Source of the DNA: Solwaraspora sp. WMMD792
GTDB taxonomy: Bacteria > Actinomycetota > Actinomycetes > Mycobacteriales > Micromonosporaceae
Length of the DNA: 64,000 nt
NCBI RefSeq assembly: GCF_029626105.1
Contig: NZ_JARUBH010000009.1
Location: 2,232,001-2,296,000, forward strand
Reading direction: 5' to 3'
Each line of letters opens with the position of its first letter. Within the stretch, counting starts at the first letter, position 1. The notes below the pieces were generated by a model that worked only from the letters and a program-made list of their open reading frames with translations, had not been told where the DNA came from and did not search any database. Shown here piece by piece: positions 17,355 to 23,896 of this stretch. Made by a program: the position numbers and the translations under genes.

Positions 17355-18062
17355 TCAACCGACCTCCGGCAACTCCGCCAACCGCGCCTCCACCTCAGCC
17401 AGCTCCGCCCGCAGCTTCTCCGCCTGCCGCTGCGCCTCGGCCCGCTCCGTCGCCAGGATCTGCTCCACCGCCTCATGGACACCCGGCACGTCCACCAACG
17501 CCACCATCTTCAACGCCTCGGCCGGCCGGACCACGTACGGCTTCGCCAACGCCTTCGCCCCCTGCGTCGCCGCCACCGTCCACTCACCGTCGGTGTACGC
17601 CAACGTCACCGTCAACCCGGCCGGCGGCTTCGGCTTGGCCGCCTTCGCCGCCCGCCGCACCGGCTTCTCCGTACCAGCATCCACCGTGGACCCCTCCGTG
17701 TCCTCCCGACGCGCCACCGGCGGCACCGGCGGCGGCTCACCCAACTTGAACTCCGGCTCCGCCACCGGCTCCACCGGCTCCGGCTCCGGTTTCGACTCCG
17801 CCCGCCGACCCGCCGCGCCCCGCGGCGCCACCACCAGATCAGCGGGGGAGAACGGCAACTCGTCACGGCCGAACCGCACCACCACCCACTCGTCGGACAC
17901 CGCCGGGTCACCCAGACCCACCACCTGACCGACCTGACCGGCGATCTGCCCCGCCGACTCGGTGAACATCACCTTCGGCTTACGGCCGGCGGACACCGCC
18001 TCCCGGATCACCCCCAGCTCCTCATCCGACAACCCACCCGCAACAGCACCCGCGGCAGCCAT
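17355..18062 (-). CDS. Conserved hypothetical protein with C-terminal coiled coil
   Basis: A 235-aa soluble protein of unknown function. The N-terminal third (LSDEELGVIREAVSAGRKPK, then VMFTESAGQIAGQVGQVVGL and DEWVVVRFGRDELPFSPADL) looks like a small beta-rich domain of KOW/SH3 character. The middle is a Pro/Glu linker. A second small domain, LTVTLAYTDGEWTVAA, precedes a C-terminal amphipathic helix rich in Glu/Ala/Leu (ERAEAQRQAEKLRAELAEVE) predicted to form a coiled coil. The ATG at 18062 follows GGAAAGG. Convergent with cydB. Such proteins appear common in Micromonosporaceae, from memory. Confidence 0.65.
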   Translation of the reverse strand: MAAAGAVAGGLSDEELGVIREAVSAGRKPKVMFTESAGQIAGQVGQVVGLGDPAVSDEWVVVRFGRDELPFSPADLVVAPRGAAGRRAESKPEPEPVEPVAEPEFKLGEPPPVPPVARREDTEGSTVDAGTEKPVRRAAKAAKPKPPAGLTVTLAYTDGEWTVAATQGAKALAKPYVVRPAEALKMVALVDVPGVHEAVEQILATERAEAQRQAEKLRAELAEVEARLAELPEVG

Positions 18063-18147
18063 GACACCCTTTCCGTACACCTGTTTGAGTGCTGACCTTC
18101 CTACCAGCCACCGCCGACACCGTCGACCGCGACCCCACCACCCACGA

Positions 18148-18993
18148 TCACCCCGACCCGGCAGCACCACCCCACACCCCACGCACCCGGTCAGCCACCA
18201 GCAGACCCTGCCGGTACCCGGCCCGCGCCGCCCCCGGCCGCCGCGCCGGATCCAGCAGCCGCCGCCCGATCGACCGCCGCGCCCACCGGTCCGGCGACAT
18301 CACCACCACATCCGCCGACAACGCCGCAACCTGCCGCGACACCGGCCGCAGATGACCCAGCCCCCAACTGATCGGCGCCAGCACCACCACCGACGCGAAC
18401 CCGGCCGCCAGATCCGCGTTCGTCGCCGACCGCATCCCACCGTCGACGAACCGCCGACCACCGATACGCACCGGCGGCCACACCCCCGGCACCGCGCAAC
18501 TCGCCGACACCGCGTCCACCAGATCCGCCCCGCATCCCGGACCGCCGAACACCACGAATTCCCCCGAGTCGGCGTCCACCGCCGTCACCCACAACCGCCG
18601 CCGCGGCCACGACCACGACGGCAACGCCTCCTCGAACACCGGCCGCCGCGACACCCCCGACCCGGCCGCCGACACCGCGTACCGGCCGATCCTCACCCGC
18701 GCCCGCCGGCCGTCCCGGGCAGCCACCGCCGACCACAACAGACACGACACCGCGCCCAGCCCCATCCGGTCCCGCGACGACTCACCCGGAACCAGCTGCC
18801 CCGCGTACAGCCGCGCCAGGTCCGCGCCGGAACACAACTGCGCGCCCACCACCGCACCGGCCGACGTCCCGATCACCAGATCGGCCCCGCCCAGCTCGAC
18901 CCCGGCCCGCGCCAGCCCGGACAACACCCCGATCTGCCAGGCCACCCCGGTCACCCCACCACTGCCCAGCACCAACGCCCGCGTACCCGCCAC
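18148..18993 (-). CDS. Patatin-like phospholipase
   Basis: A 281-aa lipid acyl hydrolase of the patatin family. It contains the oxyanion glycine stretch VLGSGGVTG (about 7-15), the nucleophile elbow IGTSAG (GxSxG, about 43-48) and the catalytic Asp in FVDGGMRS (DGG/A). These make up the Ser-Asp dyad. The start is GTG at 18993; the ATG just upstream is in another frame. No signal peptide or transmembrane segment, so a cytosolic or peripheral enzyme acting on unknown lipids. Divergent from the downstream SDR gene. Confidence 0.88.
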   Translation of the reverse strand: MAGTRALVLGSGGVTGVAWQIGVLSGLARAGVELGGADLVIGTSAGAVVGAQLCSGADLARLYAGQLVPGESSRDRMGLGAVSCLLWSAVAARDGRRARVRIGRYAVSAAGSGVSRRPVFEEALPSWSWPRRRLWVTAVDADSGEFVVFGGPGCGADLVDAVSASCAVPGVWPPVRIGGRRFVDGGMRSATNADLAAGFASVVVLAPISWGLGHLRPVSRQVAALSADVVVMSPDRWARRSIGRRLLDPARRPGAARAGYRQGLLVADRVRGVWGGAAGSG

Positions 18994-19074
18994 GCCATGT
19001 CTATTGCCCGCCACCGCCGCCGGTAACGTCACCGGCGGGCCCGGACACGACGCAGCAGGGGAGAGGAGCGCCGG

Positions 19075-19803
19075 ATGACACCGGTCACCGTGGTCACCGG
19101 CGGCAGCCGGGGGATCGGCGCCGCGACCGTACGCCGCCTCGCCGCCGCCGGACACGACCTCGTCATCGGCTACCGGACCGACGCCGCCGCCGCCGAAGCC
19201 GTCCGCGACGACGTCGAAGCGCTCGGCCGCCGCGCCGTCACCGTCGCCGTCGACACCACCGACCCCGACACCGTGACCGCGCTGTTCGACACCGCCGCCG
19301 ACTGTGGACCGATCACCGGACTGGTCAACAACGCCGGCGTCACCAGCCGGATCGGCCCCTTCGTCGACCTCACCGTCGACGACCTGCGCCGGGTCGTCGA
19401 CGTCAACCTCGTCGGCTACGTCCTGTGCGCCCAGCAGGCCGCCCGGCGGATGTCCGCCGGCGGCGCCATCGTCAACGTGTCGTCGGCCGCCGCCACCCTC
19501 GGCAGCCCCGGCGAGTACGTGCACTACGCCGCGGTCAAGGCCGCCACCGACACGTTGACCGTCGGCCTGGCCAAGGAGCTCGGCCCGCGTGGCATCCGGG
19601 TCAACGGCGTCGCGCCGGGCACGGTCTGGACCGACATCCACGCCCTGTCCGGCGAACCGGACCGACCGGCCCGGATCGCGCCGGTGGTGCCGTTGCGCCG
19701 GGCGGGGCGGCCCGAGGAGATCGCCGGCGCCGTCGCGTGGCTGCTCAGCGACGAGGCGTCGTACACCACGGGGACGGTGATCCGCGTCGCCGGCGGACTG
19801 TGA
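19075..19803 (+). CDS. Short-chain dehydrogenase/reductase
   Basis: A 242-aa classical SDR. The Rossmann motif TGGSRGIG is at about 8-15, NNAG at about 86-89, catalytic Ser in VNVSSAAAT, and Y-x3-K in YVHYAAVKAA. The Asp/Arg pattern after beta-2 (GYRTD) suggests NADP(H). It resembles FabG-type 3-oxoacyl reductases but the substrate is not inferable. A strong GGGGAGAGGAG precedes the ATG. It is the last gene before the dif region. Confidence 0.9.
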   Translation: MTPVTVVTGGSRGIGAATVRRLAAAGHDLVIGYRTDAAAAEAVRDDVEALGRRAVTVAVDTTDPDTVTALFDTAADCGPITGLVNNAGVTSRIGPFVDLTVDDLRRVVDVNLVGYVLCAQQAARRMSAGGAIVNVSSAAATLGSPGEYVHYAAVKAATDTLTVGLAKELGPRGIRVNGVAPGTVWTDIHALSGEPDRPARIAPVVPLRRAGRPEEIAGAVAWLLSDEASYTTGTVIRVAGGL

Positions 19804-19898
19804 GTCGACGCGCCCGGCGCAACGGCACCGGGGCAGGCGTGCAGGACGAACTCTGGGTCTCCGTCGCAGGACACGGGACTACAGAACCTCTCCGCCGC

Positions 19899-19926
19899 CG
19901 GGTCGATAATTTACATTATGTCAACT
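19899..19926 (+). other. dif: Candidate chromosomal dif site (XerC/XerD target)
   Basis: A 28-bp site with the 11-6-11 layout of Xer recombination sites: left arm CGGGTCGATAA, central TTTACA, right arm TTATGTCAACT. The inner palindromic ATAA...TTAT and the right arm TTATGTCAA agree closely with the actinobacterial dif consensus remembered as CGATAAT then ACATTATGTCAAGT, and with the E. coli right arm TTATGTTAAAT. It is intergenic, AT-rich in a GC-rich setting, and lies about 300 bp before a tyrosine recombinase gene. Uniqueness in the genome cannot be tested here. Confidence 0.8.
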
Positions 19927-20204
19927 AGAGGCTTGGACGAAGGCGACTGGCCGGCTCGGTTCGACCTGAAGCGACCTCGCCGGGGTCGGGTGCATTCTTC
20001 CCGTACCCCCCGTCACCGGACGTCCGTCACTCCCTGCGGGCGGCGACGCGACCGGCGCGCCGTCGGTGAACGTCCGCTTTTCAGCCTCGCGTCCGAGGTG
20101 TCATCCGACCGGTACGGGCGCTGGCGGATGCCGGAACGCCGATCCGCTCCTTTGGTCGACCTCCCCCTGCCGGCCACAGCCCTCGCTCTGGCGTCAATCC
20201 GAGA
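19927..20204. other. Non-coding spacer between dif and the recombinase start
   Basis: About 280 bp without a convincing gene. The recombinase frame is open through it, but the translation (Arg/Ser-rich, no family similarity) and lack of a ribosome-binding site argue against coding. Base composition is less GC-rich than the flanks. No further clear repeat was seen apart from the two Xer-like sites that bound it. Confidence 0.5.
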
Positions 20205-20232
20205 AACATGCATAATATCCCTTATGCACCAA
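20205..20232 (+). other. Second dif-like inverted repeat overlapping recombinase start
   Basis: Left arm AACATGCATAA, 6-bp centre TATCCC, right arm TTATGCACCAA. The inner 7 bp (TGCATAA / TTATGCA) are a perfect inverted repeat with exactly the 6-bp spacing of Xer sites. The right arm starts with the TTATG shared with dif. It contains the recombinase ATG (20224), so binding by the recombinase would occlude its own translation start and promoter. It could be a recombination site, an autoregulatory operator, or both. Confidence 0.5.
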
Positions 20233-21222
20233 TTTGTGGATCTGGTGGCGGTACGGCTCGTCGAGGATTTCCTCGCCGACCGCGCCTCCCGCAAACCCTC
20301 CCCGCACACCCTGGACGCCTACCGCCGCGATCTCGTCGCCGTCCTCCGCCTGATCGGCGACTCCACCGAACCGACTCCCCTGCCCTGGACCGACGTACCG
20401 CTGGACGCGCTCGACCAACGACGGCTCCGCGCCGCGTTCGCCCGGTTCGCGGCCCCCCGCTCCCCCGCGTCGGTGCACCGGGCCTGGTCGACGTGGAACT
20501 CGTGGTTCAACTTCCTGGTCGCCGACGGCATCGCCGCCGGAAACCCGATGCCCGCCGTGGGCCGCCCCCGGGCCCCGGTGCCACTACCGAAGCCGCTGCG
20601 CGGCGAGGAGACCCCGGAGACGTTGCTGGCTGCCGCCGCGCGGACCGACCCCCGCCAGCGCGACCCGTGGCCGGAGCGTGACCTGCTGGTGGTCGCCCTG
20701 GCGCTGTGCGCCGGTCTGCGGCTCGGCGAGCTGCTGGGGCTGCGGGTCGGCTCGGTCGCGGGACGTCCCGGTGAACGCCGGATCGAGGTGGCCGGCAAGG
20801 GCGGTCGGCTGCGGACCGTCCCGGTGGAGGCGGCCGTCGACGTCGTCGTCGACGGCTACCTGGCCAGCCGGCGGCGACGGTTCGGCCCCCGGTCGGTACG
20901 CCCCGGAGGTCCGCTGCTGGTCGACCGGCGCGGTGCCGCCCTGCGACGCGGCGGCCTGCAGTACCTGGTGCGGTCGTGTTTCCGGCGGGCCGGGATCACC
21001 GAGCGGGTGCCGCGGGGTGCGCAGCTGCACGCGCTGCGACACACGTTCGCCACCCGGTTGGCCGAGGACGGGGCGAACGCCGCCGAGATCATGCGGCTGC
21101 TGGGCCATGCGAGCCTCACGGCCAGCCAGAACTACATCGAGGTGACGGCCGACCAGCAGCGGGCGGCGGCGCGGGCCAACCGGTCGAACCGGTCGCTGCG
21201 CCAAGTCGTCGGGCCGGCCTGA
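20224..21222 (+). CDS. Tyrosine recombinase, XerC/XerD-like, next to dif
   Basis: A 332-aa site-specific recombinase, slightly longer than typical XerC/D (about 300). It has an N-terminal SAM-like core-binding domain (about 8-110: FLADRASRKPSPHTLDAYRR) and a complete C-terminal catalytic set: Arg166 (CAGLRLGEL), Lys192 (GKGGR), His269 and Arg272 (HALRH), His295 (LGHAS) and nucleophile Tyr304 (NYIEV). It should therefore be active. The ATG at 20224 is chosen because the conserved domain begins there; the frame is open further up to 19918. Chromosomal xerC/xerD usually sit elsewhere (near rpsB/dprA and scpAB), so this may be a third, dif-dedicated or mobile-element enzyme. Confidence 0.88.
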   Translation: MHQFVDLVAVRLVEDFLADRASRKPSPHTLDAYRRDLVAVLRLIGDSTEPTPLPWTDVPLDALDQRRLRAAFARFAAPRSPASVHRAWSTWNSWFNFLVADGIAAGNPMPAVGRPRAPVPLPKPLRGEETPETLLAAAARTDPRQRDPWPERDLLVVALALCAGLRLGELLGLRVGSVAGRPGERRIEVAGKGGRLRTVPVEAAVDVVVDGYLASRRRRFGPRSVRPGGPLLVDRRGAALRRGGLQYLVRSCFRRAGITERVPRGAQLHALRHTFATRLAEDGANAAEIMRLLGHASLTASQNYIEVTADQQRAAARANRSNRSLRQVVGPA

Positions 21223-21236
21223 ACCGGCGGTGACGG

Positions 21237-21265
21237 CGCTGGCCCCGACCGGTTCGGGGCCAGCG
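21237..21265. terminator. Bidirectional rho-independent-like hairpin
   Basis: A perfect 12-bp stem CGCTGGCCCCGA / TCGGGGCCAGCG with loop CCGGT lies between the convergent recombinase stop (21222) and endonuclease stop (21269). It has no T-tract, as is usual in actinomycetes. Position and symmetry fit a shared terminator. Confidence 0.7.
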
Positions 21266-21268
21266 CGG

Positions 21269-22063
21269 CTACCGGGTGGCGGTCGAGACGGTGACGGTCA
21301 GTGGGCGGTGGTCGGAGACGGGGACGTCCGGTGCGGCGACGGCGGTCACGGCGGTCAGCGCGGGCGGCGCGTCACGCGGGTCGAGCAGGATGTGGTCGAG
21401 TTGGATCCGGGGCCGGGCGGCCGGGTAGGTGGGCAGCCGGCCCAGTGGCCGCCAGCCGGTGGCCGCGGCGGCCACCCCGGCCGGCATGTTGAGGTCGCCG
21501 AGGAGCAGCCGCGGGGGCGGCATGGCCCGCAGGGCACGGGTGACGATCCGCAGCTGACGCAGGTTCCAGCCGGGGACGAACGACAGGTGGGTGGCGGCGA
21601 CGGTGACCGGGCCGTGCGGGGTGTCGAGGACGGCGGCGAGCAGCACCCGTGGTTCGTCGCGTAGGAGCAGCAGCCGGGGGCCGGGGCCGCCGACGGCGAC
21701 CGGTGCGGGTACGGGGGCCGGGCCGAGCCGGACGGTCCGCCAGTGCCGGGCCGGGTACCGGCTGATCAGGCTGACCCCGTAGCGGGGTTCGTCGTGTCCG
21801 TCGTGGTCGTGACGGGGCACCCGGTAGGTGCTGCCGGGGGTGCCGACGAGGGCGGCGGCGAACCGGTGGGTGCCGGCGGTGAGCGCGGCGGCGGCCAGCG
21901 CGGTCAGGTCGAGGTGCCCGCTGCGGGGTTGGGCGTGGTCGACTTCCTGCAGGGCGCAGATGTCGGCGTCGAGGTCGGCGATGGTGGCGGTGATCCGGTC
22001 GGGGTCGATGTGCCCGTCGTGGGGTGACCGCCCGTGCAGCAGGTTGTAGGTGGCCATGCGCAC
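21269..22063 (-). CDS. Endonuclease/exonuclease/phosphatase family protein
   Basis: A 264-aa metal-dependent hydrolase of the EEP fold. It has MATYNLLHG (Asn ligand), ADICALQEVD (the metal-binding Glu), AATHLSFVPG, LLGDLNMP (GDxN motif) and the C-terminal VSDHRPLTV (SDH). Substrates of this family range from DNA to sphingomyelin and inositol phosphates, and the sequence does not decide. Translation starts at GTG 22063 (AAGG 7 bp upstream) or ATG 22057. No secretion signal. Divergent from the siderophore cassette. Confidence 0.85.
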   Translation of the reverse strand: MRMATYNLLHGRSPHDGHIDPDRITATIADLDADICALQEVDHAQPRSGHLDLTALAAAALTAGTHRFAAALVGTPGSTYRVPRHDHDGHDEPRYGVSLISRYPARHWRTVRLGPAPVPAPVAVGGPGPRLLLLRDEPRVLLAAVLDTPHGPVTVAATHLSFVPGWNLRQLRIVTRALRAMPPPRLLLGDLNMPAGVAAAATGWRPLGRLPTYPAARPRIQLDHILLDPRDAPPALTAVTAVAAPDVPVSDHRPLTVTVSTATR

Positions 22064-22106
22064 ACGGGCACCTTACGGGGTGCGGGTGGTGTGGCAGGGT
22101 GGCGGG

Positions 22107-22196
22107 ATGGTGGTGAAGGCGTTGTGCTGCAGCGCGCTGGTGTTCGTGGCGGTGGGCTGGTGCGGGGTGTGGCTGCGGCGGCGTCGGGGGCGGTGA
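22107..22196 (+). CDS. Possible 29-aa hydrophobic leader/membrane peptide
   Basis: A short frame of ATG plus 28 codons after a G-rich stretch. The peptide starts MVVKALCCSALVFVAVGW and ends in an Arg-rich LRRRRGR tail. One transmembrane-length hydrophobic stretch with Cys-Cys and a basic end suggests a membrane-inserted micropeptide. It sits alone 71 bp before the first siderophore synthetase. It may instead be a chance frame in G-rich sequence; nothing recognised matches it. Confidence 0.35.
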   Translation: MVVKALCCSALVFVAVGWCGVWLRRRRGR

Positions 22197-22267
22197 GGCG
22201 TGCCGGCCGTGCCGGTGGTGTGCCGGTTGGCTGTGGGCGGTGCAGGCCGAGGTCCGTGGGAGGTGCG

Positions 22268-23896
22268 GTGTCGTCGGTGGAGTGTCCGGACGTGGCGGCG
22301 ACGGTGGCGGCGGTGCGGCGGTGCCGGCCGGAGCTGGTGGATGCGGTGACGGCGGCGGTGCCGGGGGCACGGGCGGCGGTGCTGGCACGGTTGTGGGGTG
22401 CGTTGGGGCGTGAACCGGTGCCGGAGGTGACGGACCGTCGGGTGGTTGACGGACGGCTGGTGCTGGGGTTGGTCGACGGGCGGCGGGTGGTGGGGCCGGC
22501 GGCGGCGGCGGAGTTGTTCGCGGCGGCGGGCCCGGGGCTGGGGGTGTCGGTGGTGGGGCCGGCCGGTGACCGGGCGGTGGCGGATCCGGCGGAGTTGTTG
22601 TCGGTGCTGGGGTGGCCCGGTGGTGGGGCGGTAGCCGGTGAGCTGGCGAACAGTGTGGCGAATCTGGCGTTGGCGCGGGGTGCGCGGGCGGTGGCGGGCG
22701 GTGGCGGGGGTCTGGTCCGGTCGGCGCTCGGCTGGGAGCAGGCGGTCGTGGATGGGCATCCGGTGCATCCGGGGTGCCGGACCCGGGTGGGGATGTCGAC
22801 GGAGGAGGTGCTGGCGTACGCGCCGGAGCATCGGCCGGTGGTGGAGGTGGAGTTGGTGGCGGTGCCGGGTGACCGGTGGGTGAGTTCGGGTTCGGGGTTG
22901 CCGCCGCTGCTGCCGGTGCATCCGTGGCAGCGGGATCATGTGCTGGGCGGGTACGGGTGGTTGCGGCGTACCGGCCGGGTGGTGCGGGTGCGGCCGTTGT
23001 TGTCGTTGCGGACGGTGGAGCCGGTGTCGTCGGGCGGGGGCTGGCAGTGGAAGACGGCGGTGGATGTGCAGATGACCAGTGCGGTGCGGACGGTGTCGGA
23101 GGCGGCGGTGCGTAACGGTCCGGTGGTGACGGCGTTGGTGGCGCGGTTGGCGCGGCGGGTGCCGGGGTTGTGGGTGTTACCGGAGGTGGCTGCGGGGGCG
23201 GTGGTGGTCGACGGGGGTTTGTGTCGGTCGTTGGCGGTGGTGCGCCGGCGGGTGCCGCGGGTGGGCCCGGGGGTGCAGGTGATGCCGGTGGCGGCGTTGG
23301 CGGCGCCGGTGGTGGTGCCGGGTGGTCCGTCGGTGGTGGCGGGTCTGGTGCGGGCGGGGTACGGCGGTGATCCGGTGGCGTTCGTGTCGCGGTTGGCGCG
23401 GGTGGTGCTGGGGCCGGTGGTGGAGTTGCTGGGTCGGGGGGTGGGGCTGGAGGCGCATGGGCAGAACGTTCTGCTGGTGTGGCGGGGTGGTCGGTTGGTG
23501 CGGGTGTGGTATCGGGACGTGGGTGGGGTGCGGTTGGATGTGCGGCGGCTGGCGGCGGCGGGGGTGCCGGTGCCGGCGGTGTACGGCGATGTGGTGGCCG
23601 AGGATCCGGTGGAGGTGGCGGTGACGGCGGTGGCGGCGGTGGGGACGGCGTTGGGTGAGCCGGTGGCGGTGCTGGCCCGGGAGTTCGGGGTGGAGCCGCA
23701 GGTGTTGTGGCGGGCGGTGGCGGTGGTGGCGCGGGACGTGGTGGCGGGGTTGCCGGCGGCGGTGCGGGGGTCGGTGGCGTCGGCGGTGCTGGGTGGGCGG
23801 TGGCCGGTGAAGGCGATGTTGTCGATGCGGTTGGCGTCGGATCCGTTGACGCCGCGGTGGGCGTGGGTGGCGAGTCCGTTGGCGGGTGCGTTGTGA
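22268..23896 (+). CDS. NIS siderophore synthetase, IucA/IucC family (first)
   Basis: Predicted ATP-dependent synthetase that condenses a carboxylate, classically citrate or 2-oxoglutarate, with an amine or alcohol through an acyl-adenylate. Motifs in order: GHPVHPGCRTRVG (about 163-175), LLPVHPWQRDHVL (about 214-226), KTAVDVQMTSAVRT (262-275), NGP (283-285) and EAHGQNVLLV (near 396). The usual Lys of HPxxKxRxG is Arg. At 542 aa it is shorter than the typical 580-620, mainly at the N-terminus. The GTG at 22268 (GGAGG 4 bp before) is the best start but is uncertain. Translationally coupled (GTGA) to the next synthetase. No IdeR/DmdR iron box was seen upstream. Confidence 0.85.
   Translation: MSSVECPDVAATVAAVRRCRPELVDAVTAAVPGARAAVLARLWGALGREPVPEVTDRRVVDGRLVLGLVDGRRVVGPAAAAELFAAAGPGLGVSVVGPAGDRAVADPAELLSVLGWPGGGAVAGELANSVANLALARGARAVAGGGGGLVRSALGWEQAVVDGHPVHPGCRTRVGMSTEEVLAYAPEHRPVVEVELVAVPGDRWVSSGSGLPPLLPVHPWQRDHVLGGYGWLRRTGRVVRVRPLLSLRTVEPVSSGGGWQWKTAVDVQMTSAVRTVSEAAVRNGPVVTALVARLARRVPGLWVLPEVAAGAVVVDGGLCRSLAVVRRRVPRVGPGVQVMPVAALAAPVVVPGGPSVVAGLVRAGYGGDPVAFVSRLARVVLGPVVELLGRGVGLEAHGQNVLLVWRGGRLVRVWYRDVGGVRLDVRRLAAAGVPVPAVYGDVVAEDPVEVAVTAVAAVGTALGEPVAVLAREFGVEPQVLWRAVAVVARDVVAGLPAAVRGSVASAVLGGRWPVKAMLSMRLASDPLTPRWAWVASPLAGAL

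Noticed and set aside
19918-20223. Longer N-terminus for the tyrosine recombinase starting at 19918
   Set aside because: It would begin inside dif, lacks a ribosome-binding site, and the extra 102 residues have no recombinase similarity.
22064-22267. Iron box (IdeR/DmdR type) upstream of the siderophore genes
   Set aside because: No TTAGG...CCTAA-like palindrome is present; only a short GCACC-N6-GGTGC repeat, too weak to call.
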